From Paracrocinitomix mangrovi (GTDB lineage: Bacteria > Bacteroidota > Bacteroidia > Flavobacteriales_D > Crocinitomicaceae): DNA of 64,000 nt. The stretch covers positions 620,001-684,000 of the forward strand of contig NZ_CP091819.1 in assembly GCF_019740355.2 (NCBI RefSeq), read 5' to 3'. Positions 27,448 through 37,700 of the stretch are shown piece by piece; the first letter of the stretch is position 1, and each line of letters begins with the position of its first letter. Below the pieces are notes generated by a model, which saw only the letters and a list, made by a program, of their open reading frames with translations, had not been told where the DNA came from and searched no databases. The position numbers and the translations under genes are program-made.

Positions 27448-27992
27448 TGTGCTTGTTCTTCTAAACGAATATTATGCTGTTTTGCAAATTTATCTTGCTC
27501 CTCTATCACCTTTTCAAACATAGCTTTTTCTCTTTTAGCAAATGCTAAGTCGTAAGCGTCTAACTGATCTAATTCAGCTGAAGATAAATCTGCTTTTTTT
27601 AACAATGGCATTATCTCCTGGAATTCACCATTCATCTCTTCTTTGTAAAACTCTACTAAGTCAGTCATAGCGTTAACAAACGGAGTTTCGGTTCCATCAA
27701 AAGACATTTTGCTTAATTTATCTAATTTGATATCAATTTCAAACAAAATATTGCTGTAATTAGCTTCAATATTAGCACTGTCTGATTGAAATAATTCTGA
27801 AACCAAAGACAACATATCGTGCTGCATGAAAGTCAATTCGTTATTAAACTCAACAGCAGAAACTCTTTCCTGATCAATTATGATTTCAGAATTTGAATTG
27901 GTATCAATATTTTCTTCAGTAGTTTCTGCAGTTTCATTTCCACCACAAGAAACAATTAACAATGTAAGAATTGGGATGTATTTTTTAAGCAT
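27444..27992 (-). CDS. small lipoprotein coupled to PqiA
   Basis: 182 residues with a lipobox ILTLLIVSC|GGNE and an acidic Thr/Glu/Asn-rich linker, then an all-helical domain. I recognise no family for certain. The minus-strand box TACCTTTA (27997-28004) is only 4 bases before the ATG, so the mRNA is probably leaderless or nearly so. The 4-base overlap with pqiA suggests a partner role in envelope maintenance (inference). Confidence 0.65.
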   Translation of the reverse strand: MLKKYIPILTLLIVSCGGNETAETTEENIDTNSNSEIIIDQERVSAVEFNNELTFMQHDMLSLVSELFQSDSANIEANYSNILFEIDIKLDKLSKMSFDGTETPFVNAMTDLVEFYKEEMNGEFQEIMPLLKKADLSSAELDQLDAYDLAFAKREKAMFEKVIEEQDKFAKQHNIRLEEQAQ

Positions 27993-28043
27993 GCCCTAAA
28001 GGTATGAAATGAGCCGCTTTAAATTCCTAAATTTTGTGAAAGC

Positions 28044-30392
28044 TTAAATTTTAACGATTCGCTTAGAGTCAATTTTTTGATTGTTCTCATCAAAAATTGA
28101 AAGGATGTAAACTCCTTTTTCTAAGCCAGAAACATCTATTTGGTCAGCAAAGGCAGTTTTAAGCACAATTTTACCGCTAACATCCAATATTTCAACAGAT
28201 TCACCTGTTTTAGCATAAATATTTAAAACGTTTTTAAACGGGTTTGGATAGATTTTTATCTCGTTTTGATCAGTTATTTCATCCTCACTTGCCATTGAAA
28301 AATTAGTTACTCTAAAATGATCAAATGCGGCTTCACAAATATTTACAGTTTCTACATAATCACTAATTGTTAAAATCAATTGCATATTAGATGTCATCTG
28401 AATTAATCCACCAACAGGAATTGAATATGGATACCATAAACTAAGTGGTGTATTATCTAAATGAAATTTTGCAATGTCTACAGTTTCGGTACCATTAAAC
28501 AATGTCACAAACAAGGTATCATTAGGATAAAAAGGTCCCACAAAATTGTAATAAAAAAGCTCGAAATTTATATGTGGATCACTGTATGAAGTCAAATCAA
28601 AAACGGGTGAAACCAAAGTTGTTTGACCATTCTCCACTTCATCTGTGTTACCTGCAGTAGAACCATTACCTGTAATGAAAGCGGTACTTCCGCAATCAAA
28701 TAAACCATCTTTAAAAGGATTCTCAACAACCCCATTCACATCTACTCCAACTGGCACCTCTCTTTCCCACATTCCTTTTTGAGCATCTCCAAATACTGAC
28801 CAACCATAGTCAAAGGTAAAATCGTCATAAATTCCTTCATTCACATAAAGTGTAATGTTTGAAACAGAATTATTAATCAAAGTATCTACAAAGCAATCTG
28901 AAATATATCCCCATTTACCTCCAATCACTTCATAATTATCTTGATAATACAAGTCAATTACCGCTTCCCCGTTTACATCTGTGATACCATTGTGAGACAC
29001 CAAAGTATGATTCAATACCACCTGAGCACCTTCAACTGGATTAAGCGTTTGCGCATCCAATACAGTAACGGTAACATTATACTGCGGTATTTTCACCAAC
29101 TCAACGTCCTGAATCAAGACATTTCCTTCTGTTAAAGTGGTTGAAATTGTTTGCGGATAATAAAGTACTTTGCTGTATGTTATATCATACGTTCCGGAAT
29201 TAACAATCCCTGTAGCATAATCACCCAAAACATTAGAATTGTCATAAATGTTTTGATTATCTATTGTGACATCCACATTGTTAATTGGGTTTCCTAATCC
29301 AAATTCAGTAATCGTTCCTTCTACAAATGCACCTGCATGAACATTATCACCTAAAACAAAAACACCTTCTTGTCTATCTGTGGCAATAATATTACCTGAA
29401 GGTAAAAATGGATAAACTCCCCAACAACCGTTTGTATTTGGAGTACTTAAAGGTGAAGTATCATAGTTTCCTACTTCTACCAAATTATTTGGATGTGTTA
29501 TATCGTGTACTACTACACCATCTGTATAATAACTGGTGTACAAATAATTTCCTTTCACATGTACATTGTGCGGTACAATTCCAGCTCCGGGAGAAGATTG
29601 AATCTTATCCAAATATTTAATATTAGCGGGATTTGAAACATCATAAGCTCCAATATAACCACCAGAAACTTCATCAGAAGTAAAAGCATAATCACCATTA
29701 GCAGAGGTCCATATATTGTGCGTAAAAGTTGAAGGAGTTGCAAAAGTTTCAATAAGTGCAGGGTTTGCTTTGTCTGTAAGATCTACTATTGAAAAGAAAC
29801 CATCATTGATATGTGCAAAGTATCCTGTATCATTGAGTACATATCCATCATGGGCATACCAGGTGTCAAATGTTCCTACTTCTATAGGATTCATTGGATC
29901 AGTGGTTACATCCAATATAATCACTCCACCATTTCCTCTTCCTGATCCAAAAACATAGACATATCCGTCAGCAGCATATAAATTATGCGCAGTATGCCAT
30001 TCATTTCCAACAGGTCCGGTATAATGAGTAGATGCAAGTGAAGTTGAAGATGGCAGTGGTTCTAAATCTATTATCAACAATCCTTCTTCTGCTTCTGTAG
30101 TAACGTATACGTAATCTCCTACAGTTTTTAAATCTCTCCAAATTGAATTCATGCCATCAATCCAGAAAATCTCCGCTGGATTCGCAGCATCAGTAACATC
30201 TACAATACTCACTCCATCTTCTGTACCCACTAATGCATATTCATTGTTTGACTCGTCAGTATAGCCCCAGATATCATTACAAAAAGTTGCATGTGTGGTG
30301 GGAACATCAAGTTGTCCCAATTGTGACATGTTTAATTGACTCATTCCTGTAAAAGAAAGGGCAACTAAAACTGTGAGTAGTAGAATTTTCAT
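28044..30392 (-). CDS. choice-of-anchor B family LVIVD-repeat protein with T9SS sorting domain
   Basis: A secreted 782-residue protein. After the signal peptide come LVIVD-type propeller repeats (VSIVDVTDAANP, VIILDVTTDPMNP, FSIVDLTDKANP, VVVHDITHPNNL) over ~30-340, the pattern of the choice-of-anchor B family. Two carboxypeptidase-regulatory-like beta domains follow (~355-530), then a jellyroll-like region and a type A T9SS sorting domain (IYPNPFKNVLNIY ... GVYILSIF). Export through the type IX system to the cell surface or medium is expected. A minus-strand -7-like box TAAATTTA (30413-30420) lies 20 bases before the ATG. The ligand is unknown. Confidence 0.88.
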   Translation of the reverse strand: MKILLLTVLVALSFTGMSQLNMSQLGQLDVPTTHATFCNDIWGYTDESNNEYALVGTEDGVSIVDVTDAANPAEIFWIDGMNSIWRDLKTVGDYVYVTTEAEEGLLIIDLEPLPSSTSLASTHYTGPVGNEWHTAHNLYAADGYVYVFGSGRGNGGVIILDVTTDPMNPIEVGTFDTWYAHDGYVLNDTGYFAHINDGFFSIVDLTDKANPALIETFATPSTFTHNIWTSANGDYAFTSDEVSGGYIGAYDVSNPANIKYLDKIQSSPGAGIVPHNVHVKGNYLYTSYYTDGVVVHDITHPNNLVEVGNYDTSPLSTPNTNGCWGVYPFLPSGNIIATDRQEGVFVLGDNVHAGAFVEGTITEFGLGNPINNVDVTIDNQNIYDNSNVLGDYATGIVNSGTYDITYSKVLYYPQTISTTLTEGNVLIQDVELVKIPQYNVTVTVLDAQTLNPVEGAQVVLNHTLVSHNGITDVNGEAVIDLYYQDNYEVIGGKWGYISDCFVDTLINNSVSNITLYVNEGIYDDFTFDYGWSVFGDAQKGMWEREVPVGVDVNGVVENPFKDGLFDCGSTAFITGNGSTAGNTDEVENGQTTLVSPVFDLTSYSDPHINFELFYYNFVGPFYPNDTLFVTLFNGTETVDIAKFHLDNTPLSLWYPYSIPVGGLIQMTSNMQLILTISDYVETVNICEAAFDHFRVTNFSMASEDEITDQNEIKIYPNPFKNVLNIYAKTGESVEILDVSGKIVLKTAFADQIDVSGLEKGVYILSIFDENNQKIDSKRIVKI

Positions 30393-30469
30393 CTGTTGAA
30401 GATTGTCTACTGTAAATTTACGCTTTTTAAATGGAGTATAAAAGATTGTTTATTGATCGGTTGAATCAC

Positions 30470-31072
30470 TTATCCTTTATCATTTTTGATTGATTCCCAG
30501 GTGTCGTATAATGAATCTTGTGAAGGACGATTGGCCTCAATTTTTCTTAGTGGCTCAACTTCTCTTAGCGTTTCATGACACTCTTTTGGCAAAGCCTGAT
30601 ACAATTGAGTTCCTTTTGTTTTCCATTCAATCATTTCATCTGTTACTTCCTTGATAATTTTTGCAGGATTACCCACCACCAAACTTCTTTTTGGAATTTT
30701 CATTTTGGCAGATACAAAGGAAAGCGCACCGATTATTGACTCATCTCCTATTTCAGCATCATCCATCAAAACAGCATTCATTCCTATCAAACAGTTTTTT
30801 CCAAGATTTGCACCATGTACAATAGCGCCATGACCAACATGCGCACCTTCTTGTAATACAATTGATTTTCCAGGGAACATATGAATGGTGCAATTCTCTT
30901 GAACATTGCAACCATCTTCAATGATAATTTGCCCCCAATCACCTCTTAAGGCACAGCCAGGACCTATGTACACATTTTTACCAATGATAACATTTCCGGT
31001 CACCGTTGCTTGTGGATGAACAAAAGCTGTTTCATCAATTACGGGAATAAAACCTTTGAATTCAAAAATCAT
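30470..31072 (-). CDS. gamma-carbonic-anhydrase-like hexapeptide protein (PaaY type)
   Basis: A 200-residue left-handed beta-helix protein. Hexapeptide repeats run through ~15-150 and the zinc-site histidines of the gamma-carbonic anhydrase family are visible in NCTIHMFPG and HVGHGAIVHG. The C-terminal extension (KGTQLYQALPKECHETLREVEPLR) is like PaaY/CaiE, some of which hydrolyse thioesters as well as hydrate CO2. The gene is 3 bases downstream of the 7-TM gene, which follows accA, so a link to CO2/bicarbonate supply for acetyl-CoA carboxylase is attractive but unproven. Confidence 0.82.
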   Translation of the reverse strand: MIFEFKGFIPVIDETAFVHPQATVTGNVIIGKNVYIGPGCALRGDWGQIIIEDGCNVQENCTIHMFPGKSIVLQEGAHVGHGAIVHGANLGKNCLIGMNAVLMDDAEIGDESIIGALSFVSAKMKIPKRSLVVGNPAKIIKEVTDEMIEWKTKGTQLYQALPKECHETLREVEPLRKIEANRPSQDSLYDTWESIKNDKG

Positions 31073-31075
31073 GTA

Positions 31076-31795
31076 TTAAAGATAAGCATCCTTATTGAAT
31101 CCACCAGCATACAGCTTTTTAACACCTATATAGAAATAAGTGATACCGGCCATCATCAATACATGACTCAAGTCGTTTTTATCAAACCATGGATGCAAAT
31201 TGATCTTCAACAAAAACACAAATGCAGAAGGCAACATGACAAGTACACCAAAAACAAAGTATTTATAGATTGGTGTCAGTCCTTTTTTAACATAAAATCT
31301 AGCTAAAACCCCGGCTGTTAATGAAACTCCAACTATAGTATTTATAGCTACAGGTAAAAAACCTTTACTTGGATTATCACTTAAATCAACCAAACTAAGA
31401 ATCAAAGTAAACACTATCAACACCAGCATCAACTTCCAAAATGACAATATTTTAAGTGTTTGAAAAGATTTTCTGTTAGGATGGACAGATATCATTGCCT
31501 GCTCCAGAAAATAAACGGATGTTGGACCCGAAATCCATGAAGGAATTTTACCAACAAATCCCCAGTAATTATACATTACGTGCCCGATTCCACCTAACAA
31601 TGAACCAAAACCGAAAATCAGGTAAAACCAAATCCAATATTGATAAAATGGATGATCTCCATTTAATTTCTTTAGCCTGTAAGCGAAATAAATACTGAGT
31701 GCTCCCATTACAGTATCTGTAACAAGTGCCATGGGTTCTACAAGATCTAATCCGAAAAGCTCAAAGTGAATCTTTTCAAAGTCTGCTCCAATCAT
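31076..31795 (-). CDS. seven-helix membrane protein of unknown function (possibly DUF6962)
   Basis: 239 residues with about seven hydrophobic helices. Notable polar residues inside the membrane part are a His in GGIGHVMYN (third helix) and the WFDKNDLSHVLMM segment before the last helix. The Asp and His placement recalls the CREST superfamily (alkaline ceramidase, PAQR), but this is a pattern impression only. It lies between accA (14 bases) and the carbonic-anhydrase-like gene (3 bases) in one operon, which hints at a lipid-related role. Confidence 0.6.
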   Translation of the reverse strand: MIGADFEKIHFELFGLDLVEPMALVTDTVMGALSIYFAYRLKKLNGDHPFYQYWIWFYLIFGFGSLLGGIGHVMYNYWGFVGKIPSWISGPTSVYFLEQAMISVHPNRKSFQTLKILSFWKLMLVLIVFTLILSLVDLSDNPSKGFLPVAINTIVGVSLTAGVLARFYVKKGLTPIYKYFVFGVLVMLPSAFVFLLKINLHPWFDKNDLSHVLMMAGITYFYIGVKKLYAGGFNKDAYL

Positions 31796-31809
31796 ACGAA
31801 TTCAACCCT

Positions 31810-32769
31810 CTACTTTCCTTTAAAAACTCCCATTTGACAGAATTTGTCAATTCTCTCATCCATTCGTTTGCGGGCATCCATTTTGCTCAATGATTCAAGA
31901 TTTTTAATGATTGAATCTTTTACATTTTTAAAAGTTTCTTCTCTAAATCTGTGAGCACCACCAATAGGTTCTTTGATGATTTCATCAACTATCTTAAGCG
32001 CCTTCATGTCAGTAGATGTCAATTTTAAAGCTTCAGCCGCTTTTTCTTTGAAATCCCAACTTCTCCACAAAATAGTTGAACAGTTTTCAGGAGAAATTAC
32101 AGAATACCATGAATTCTCTAACATGATGACCTTATCTCCTACTCCAATTCCCAATGCTCCTCCAGAAGCTCCTTCTCCAATAATGATACAAATCACAGGC
32201 ACCTTAAGATTCATCATCTCATAGATGTTTCTTGCAATTGCTTCACCTTGTCCTCTTTCCTCTGCTTCTAAACCAGGAAATGCACCCGGAGTATCAATTA
32301 AAGTAACAATTGGTTTATTGAATTTTTCAGCTAATCTGAATAATCGTAATGCTTTTCTATATCCTTCAGGATTAGGCATCCCAAAGTTTCTGTATTGACG
32401 CATTTTGGTATTGGTTCCTTTTTGTTGTCCAACAAACATTACAGTTTGTCCATTGAACTGACCAAAACCACCTACCATAGCTTTGTCATCTTTCACATTT
32501 CTATCTCCATGTAATTCAATAAAAGTTCCATCAGTTAAATAATTGATGTACTCTAATGAATAAGGTCTGTCTGGATGACGTGAAAGCTGAACTCTTTGCC
32601 AAGGCGTAAGTTTCGCGAAAATATCTTTAGTAGTATCTTTTAATTTCTTTTCTAGATCTTTAACCATTTTAGAAGAGTTAACACCAGAATTAGCCTCAAT
32701 TTCTTTGGCTTTTTCAATCTCTTCTACGATTTTTGCAATCGGTTCTTCAAAAGGTAAATAATTCGACAT
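31810..32769 (-). CDS. accA: acetyl-CoA carboxylase carboxyltransferase subunit alpha
   Basis: Transfers carboxyl from biotin carboxyl carrier protein to acetyl-CoA, the first step of fatty-acid synthesis. 319 residues, the usual length. Family segments include the N-terminal helical part, [44 protein letters not shown] and [14 protein letters not shown]. The minus-strand -7 box TAAATTTG at 32807-32814 gives a leader of about 35 bases. It is the first gene of a three-gene operon. Confidence 0.95.
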   Translation of the reverse strand: MSNYLPFEEPIAKIVEEIEKAKEIEANSGVNSSKMVKDLEKKLKDTTKDIFAKLTPWQRVQLSRHPDRPYSLEYINYLTDGTFIELHGDRNVKDDKAMVGGFGQFNGQTVMFVGQQKGTNTKMRQYRNFGMPNPEGYRKALRLFRLAEKFNKPIVTLIDTPGAFPGLEAEERGQGEAIARNIYEMMNLKVPVICIIIGEGASGGALGIGVGDKVIMLENSWYSVISPENCSTILWRSWDFKEKAAEALKLTSTDMKALKIVDEIIKEPIGGAHRFREETFKNVKDSIIKNLESLSKMDARKRMDERIDKFCQMGVFKGK

Positions 32770-32806
32770 CTATATTATGTTTTATCCTTTTATCGGGTTT
32801 GGGGGT

Positions 32807-32814
32807 CAAATTTA
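32807..32814 (-). promoter_or_regulatory. accA promoter -7 box
   Basis: TAAATTTG on the minus strand, an exact TANNTTTG match, 37 bases before the accA start. The -33 element is not clear. Confidence 0.45.
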
Positions 32815-32884
32815 ATCTTTTTTCAACAGTTATAAAAAATCATAGCTTCGTATTTTTAACAGTAGATTTAAAAAAAATAGAGAC

Positions 32885-33652
32885 TTGATACTTTTCCCAA
32901 ATGCAAAAATCAATATCGGACTGCATGTAACAAGCAAGCGTTCAGATGGCTTTCACAATATTCACAGTGAATTCTATCCGGTAGATTTATTCGATATTTT
33001 GGAAATTGTTCCAAATAAAACTCAGCAGTTCACATATTCAGGAATTGAGATAAATGAAAAAGAAAACTTGCTTACCAAAACTTTTTCATTGATAAAAAAA
33101 CATTTTCCTATAGAGAATTACTGGATTCACCTACACAAGCAAATCCCTTTGGGTGCAGGACTTGGAGGAGGCTCTTCTGATGCTGCTTTTTTAATTATGG
33201 GGATCAATAAATTAGCTGATTTAAAATTGTCGATTATAGAAATGGAAGAATTGGCTTTGCAAATAGGCTCAGACTGTCCTTTTTTCATTGAAAACAAACC
33301 AAAATTAGTGAGCGGAAGAGGCGAAATACTAAGTCCGCCTATGTTGGATTTAAAAGGGAAGTTCATTTATCTAATCAATACTGGTATTCACATCTCTACA
33401 CAGGAAACATTTGGATCTGTAAAACCTTTTGACAGGCCTTTTCCAAAGCAATTATCTGCTCTAAAAAATGATTTTGAAGAAGGAATCTTTGACAAGTATC
33501 CATCTTTAAAAATAGTAAAAGAAGAACTGTTAAATTATGGAGCATTTTACGCCTCAATGACAGGAACCGGATCTACTATTTATGGATTATTTGATAGTAA
33601 ACCGAAAAAAATGAACCAGTATGAATTTGAATTTATCTGTGAGTTAAAATAA
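32885..33652 (+). CDS. ispE: 4-diphosphocytidyl-2-C-methyl-D-erythritol kinase (MEP pathway)
   Basis: GHMP kinase that phosphorylates CDP-methylerythritol, the fourth step of the MEP route to IPP and DMAPP. 255 residues. Motifs are NAKINIGLHV at the N-terminus (catalytic Lys8), the ATP loop PLGAGLGGGSSDAA (88-101), the catalytic Asp in IGSDCPFF, and the MTGTGSTIYGLF motif near the end. The start is TTG at 32885: no in-frame ATG precedes the conserved N-terminus. Its presence is notable because mevalonate-pathway genes lie at 61.8-64.0 kb. The 3' end overlaps the convergent glycosyltransferase gene by 9 bases. Confidence 0.9.
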   Translation: MILFPNAKINIGLHVTSKRSDGFHNIHSEFYPVDLFDILEIVPNKTQQFTYSGIEINEKENLLTKTFSLIKKHFPIENYWIHLHKQIPLGAGLGGGSSDAAFLIMGINKLADLKLSIIEMEELALQIGSDCPFFIENKPKLVSGRGEILSPPMLDLKGKFIYLINTGIHISTQETFGSVKPFDRPFPKQLSALKNDFEEGIFDKYPSLKIVKEELLNYGAFYASMTGTGSTIYGLFDSKPKKMNQYEFEFICELK

Positions 33653-34621
33653 CCATAGATTTTGTCCAAACACTAATTCCTTACGCTTTAAAAATTTACT
33701 AATGTCTAATTGCGTTTTTTCATCAGTTGGCCAATTTGACAAAATAGTAAGACGTTTCTCCAGGTCCAGTACAGATTGATGTTTGCCTTCAGTTGGTTTA
33801 AGATCATACCATTTAAATGCAACTCCGGCCTCAGTTAATAAATCTGCTATTAACTTACCTTTTTGTCCTTTTCCAATTAATTGAACACCATCAATATCTT
33901 CACTGAATTTATCTATAAACCTGGCTGTTTTTAGCCTAAAAAATGAAGGCTGTTGGTAATATGCGCAATTTCTTGAAGTTCTATCCTCATGCTCTCTCCA
34001 TAAGTGAGTTGTTTTATTTATGCCCTCCAATTTATATCCAAATTGAATCCATTTAAAAACAAGATCATAATCTTCAGGATACACTAAGTCTGAAAAAGAA
34101 AAATCATCTTCAAAACAACTTCTGTGAACCATCCAGTTGGGAGAAGCTACAACACATTCTCTAAATAGTTGTGATTCGAAACTTTCTGTTGTCACCACTT
34201 CATTTAACCAATTTTCATAACGCACATACCCCTCAGAAACTCCTTTATCTGAAAAGTACTTTACCCTTCCGGTAACAATCACTTTCTTACGATTATTCAA
34301 AGCATTATAAAAAGTAGCTATTTTGTTAACGGGCATGATATCGTCAGCATCCATTCTAGTGATAAATTCTCCGGTACTTAAATTAAAAGCATGATCTAAA
34401 GCATCAATTATTCCTTCACCGGGATTATTTGAGATAATAAAACGTTCGTCTTTGTCTTCAAAGTCACCTAAAACATCAATGGTATTGTCAGTAGAATTAT
34501 CATCTACAATGATCATTTCCCACTCAAAAAAATCTTGAGATAATACTGAATCCAGACATTGATCCACGTAATCCGCTCCATTTTTAACGGACATTAGTAT
34601 TGAAACCTTTGGTTTACTCAT
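33644..34621 (-). CDS. family 2 glycosyltransferase
   Basis: A cytoplasmic GT-A fold sugar transferase. Motifs: VSILMSVKNGADYVDQCLDS at the front, IIVDDNSTDNT, the metal-binding TRMDADD (DxD) and VYPEDYDL in the acceptor domain. I start at ATG 34621 and not at the in-frame ATG at 34660: the family begins at KVSILM, and a minus-strand TAATTTTA box (34628-34635) sits inside the longer frame, 6 bases before this start, suggesting a leaderless mRNA. Acceptor and sugar are unknown; no polysaccharide cluster surrounds it. Confidence 0.85.
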   Translation of the reverse strand: MSKPKVSILMSVKNGADYVDQCLDSVLSQDFFEWEMIIVDDNSTDNTIDVLGDFEDKDERFIISNNPGEGIIDALDHAFNLSTGEFITRMDADDIMPVNKIATFYNALNNRKKVIVTGRVKYFSDKGVSEGYVRYENWLNEVVTTESFESQLFRECVVASPNWMVHRSCFEDDFSFSDLVYPEDYDLVFKWIQFGYKLEGINKTTHLWREHEDRTSRNCAYYQQPSFFRLKTARFIDKFSEDIDGVQLIGKGQKGKLIADLLTEAGVAFKWYDLKPTEGKHQSVLDLEKRLTILSNWPTDEKTQLDISKFLKRKELVFGQNLWLF

Positions 34622-34744
34622 TAGCAATAAAATTAAGTAAACATAGGTTTGAGAGGACACATAAAGTACAAATTATTTCTATTCAAGTCAAGAGTTTTAT
34701 TCGGTTCTTTTAGTACATTTAGAAACTTATAAACCTATTAGTAC

Positions 34745-37700
34745 ATGAAAAATATTTTCCTTGCAGCTAGTCTGTTATTTTGCGGATATTCTTTTGGACA
34801 ACCTTTATGGATGCGTTATCCAAGTATCTCTCCAGATGGAAATAACATTGCATTTTCATACAAAGGAGATTTGTTTGTAGTTAATGCAAAAGGAGGAAAT
34901 GCACATCAAATAACTTCCCATAAAGCACATGACTTTATGCCTGTATGGTCACCGGATAGCAAATCAATCGCTTTTTCTTCAGACAGACACGGAAATTTTG
35001 ATGTTTTCATTACTTCGGTTGATGGAGGAGCACCTAAAAGACTTACCCATCATAGCTCAAGTGATTATGTTTACTCTTTTACCGCAGATGGTAAAAATTT
35101 ACTCTACGGTTCAACAAGAACTGATGATGTAAACTCAGTTCAATTCCCAACCTGGGTATTAAGTGAATTATACTCTGTACCTGTAGAAGGAGGAAGAGAG
35201 ACACAGTATCTCACAATTACAGCTGAAGATGTTAGTTTCAATAAAAGTGGAACTAAAATGCTTTTTCATAATCGCAAGGGGTATGAAGATCCTTGGAGAA
35301 AGCACCACACATCTAGCGTAACAAGAGACATTGTAATGTATGATGTTGAAAATAAATCATACAAAATGATCACAGATTGGTCTGGCGAAGACAGAAATCC
35401 GGTTTGGATTGATGATAACAACTTTTACTTCCTAAGCGAAAAATCAGGTTCATTTAATATTTGGAAAGGAACTTTGGACAATCCTTACGGTCAACAAATA
35501 ACCAACTATAAAAACAATCCGGTTAGGTTTTTAAGCATAGCATCTAACGGAACGCTTTGTTACGGATTTGATGGAGAAATTTATACCTACGCTAATGGTA
35601 CTTCAACTAAGTTGAATATTGATATTAAGAAGGATGATGTGCACAATGAAAGTAAAATTCAGCATGTAGCTTCTGCAGGTCAATTTGATGTTTCATCTAA
35701 CGGAAAAGAAATTGCCTTTATATACAGAGGTGAGGTATTTGTTACTTCTATAGAGTATGGTACAACTAAAAGGATAACAGACACCCCTGAAATGGAAAGA
35801 AACGTAAGTTTCAGTCCTGGTGGAGAAGCCTTATTATATTGTGGAGAAAGAAATGAAAGTTGGAATATTTACCAGACAAAACACAAACGAGAAGGTGAAA
35901 AATATTTTTACAACGCTACTCTTTTAGAAGAGGAAGTATTAGTTAATAACGGAGAAGAAACTTTTCAACCTAAATACTCACCTGACGGAAAAGAAGTTGC
36001 CTTTTTAGAAAATAGAGTAACACTAAGAGTGATCAATCTTGAGTCAAAAAAGATTAGAACCGTATTACCTGCGGAGTACAACTATTCTTATGCAGACGGA
36101 GATCAATATTATACATGGTCGCCAGATTCAAAATGGTTGGCAGTTGAGTTTTTTGAGTTCAGCAGATGGTCAACTGATGTCGGCCTGGTAAATGCATCTG
36201 GAAAAGAAAAGCCTATCAATTTAACTAAGAGTGGATATGGAAGTGGTGGTCCTAAATTCGCTATGGATGGTGAAATGGTTTATTATGCTAATGGTAAACA
36301 TGGATTAAGAGCTCATGGTGGATGGGGCAATGAAAATGATGTTGAAGCCGTATTCTTAACAGAAGAAGCATACCAAAAATTCAAGCTTGACAAAGAAGAG
36401 TTTGAATTGTGGCAAGAAGAACAAAAAGACAAGAAGAAAAAAGAAGCAAAAGAAGATGAGGATAAGAAGAAGGATGACAAAGAAGACAAAGAAGAGACTG
36501 CCAAAGAGCTTAAAATTGAACTAGAAGGATTAGAAGATCGTAAAGTAAGACTTACAATTCATTCTTCTCAGATGTCTGATTTCCTTGTAGATAATGAGGG
36601 AACTCAACTTTTCTATTTTGCTCGATTTGAAAAAGGATTTAACATTTGGACTACAAAATTCAAGGAGAACGAAACCAAGATGCTAGCAAAATTAAATTCT
36701 AGTGGCGGAGGAATGCAATTTTCAAAAGACGAAAAAACCATTTACTTCAATAAAAGTGGTGCTTTGATGAAAATTGATGCAAAAGGTGGAACTCCTGAGC
36801 CAATAGCTATTTCATCTGAAATGACTTTAAGACCTAGTGAAGAAAGATCATACATGTTTTACCATGCATGGCGTCAATTGAGAGAGAAATTTTACGTTGA
36901 AGACCTACACGGTGTAGATTGGGATCTTTACAGAAAGACTTACGAAAAGTTTTTACCTCACATCAACAATGGATATGATTTTGCTGAAATGTTGAGTGAG
37001 CTACTCGGAGAAGTAAACGCATCACATACTGGTGCTCGTTATCGACACAGAGATACTAACGGAGATCAAACAGCATCACTTTGTGCTTTTTATGATGAAT
37101 CATTTAAAGGAGATGGATTGAAAATAGTTGAGATCATGAAAAAGGGTCCTTTATCAAAAGGAAGTGATAAGGTAAAAGCAGGAGTAATAATTGAAAAAAT
37201 TGATGGAGAAACCATTGAATCAAACCAAAATTTTTACCCAATGCTTAACAGAAAAGCGGGTAAAAAACTATTACTCTCTTTCTACGATCCATCAACCAAA
37301 GAAAGATGGGATGAAATTATTGAGGCTGCATCTATTGGTCTTGAGTTTGAATTGCTTTACCAACGTTGGGTTAAAATATGTGAAACTACTGTGGACGAAT
37401 TGTCAAATGGAGAACTAGGATATGTTCATATCAGAGGAATGAGCTCAGGCAGCTATAGAGATCTATTTGATAAGGCACTTGGTGAATACCATGAAAAGAA
37501 GGCCTTAATTGTAGACACCAGATTTAATGGTGGAGGTTGGCTTCATGATGATTTGGCTACTTTCTTAAGTGGTAAATTGTATATGAGTTTTGAACCAAGA
37601 GGACAGAAAAACATGGGTGGAGAGCCTATTTTCAAATGGCAAAAACCTTCATGTGTGTTGATGTCAGAAGGAAATTATTCTGACGCTCACTTATTCCCTT

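Noticed and set aside
28000-28060. AAATTT inverted repeat between the lipoprotein and the LVIVD gene as terminator
   Set aside because: The stem is only AT pairs with a long loop and no T-run in the right place.
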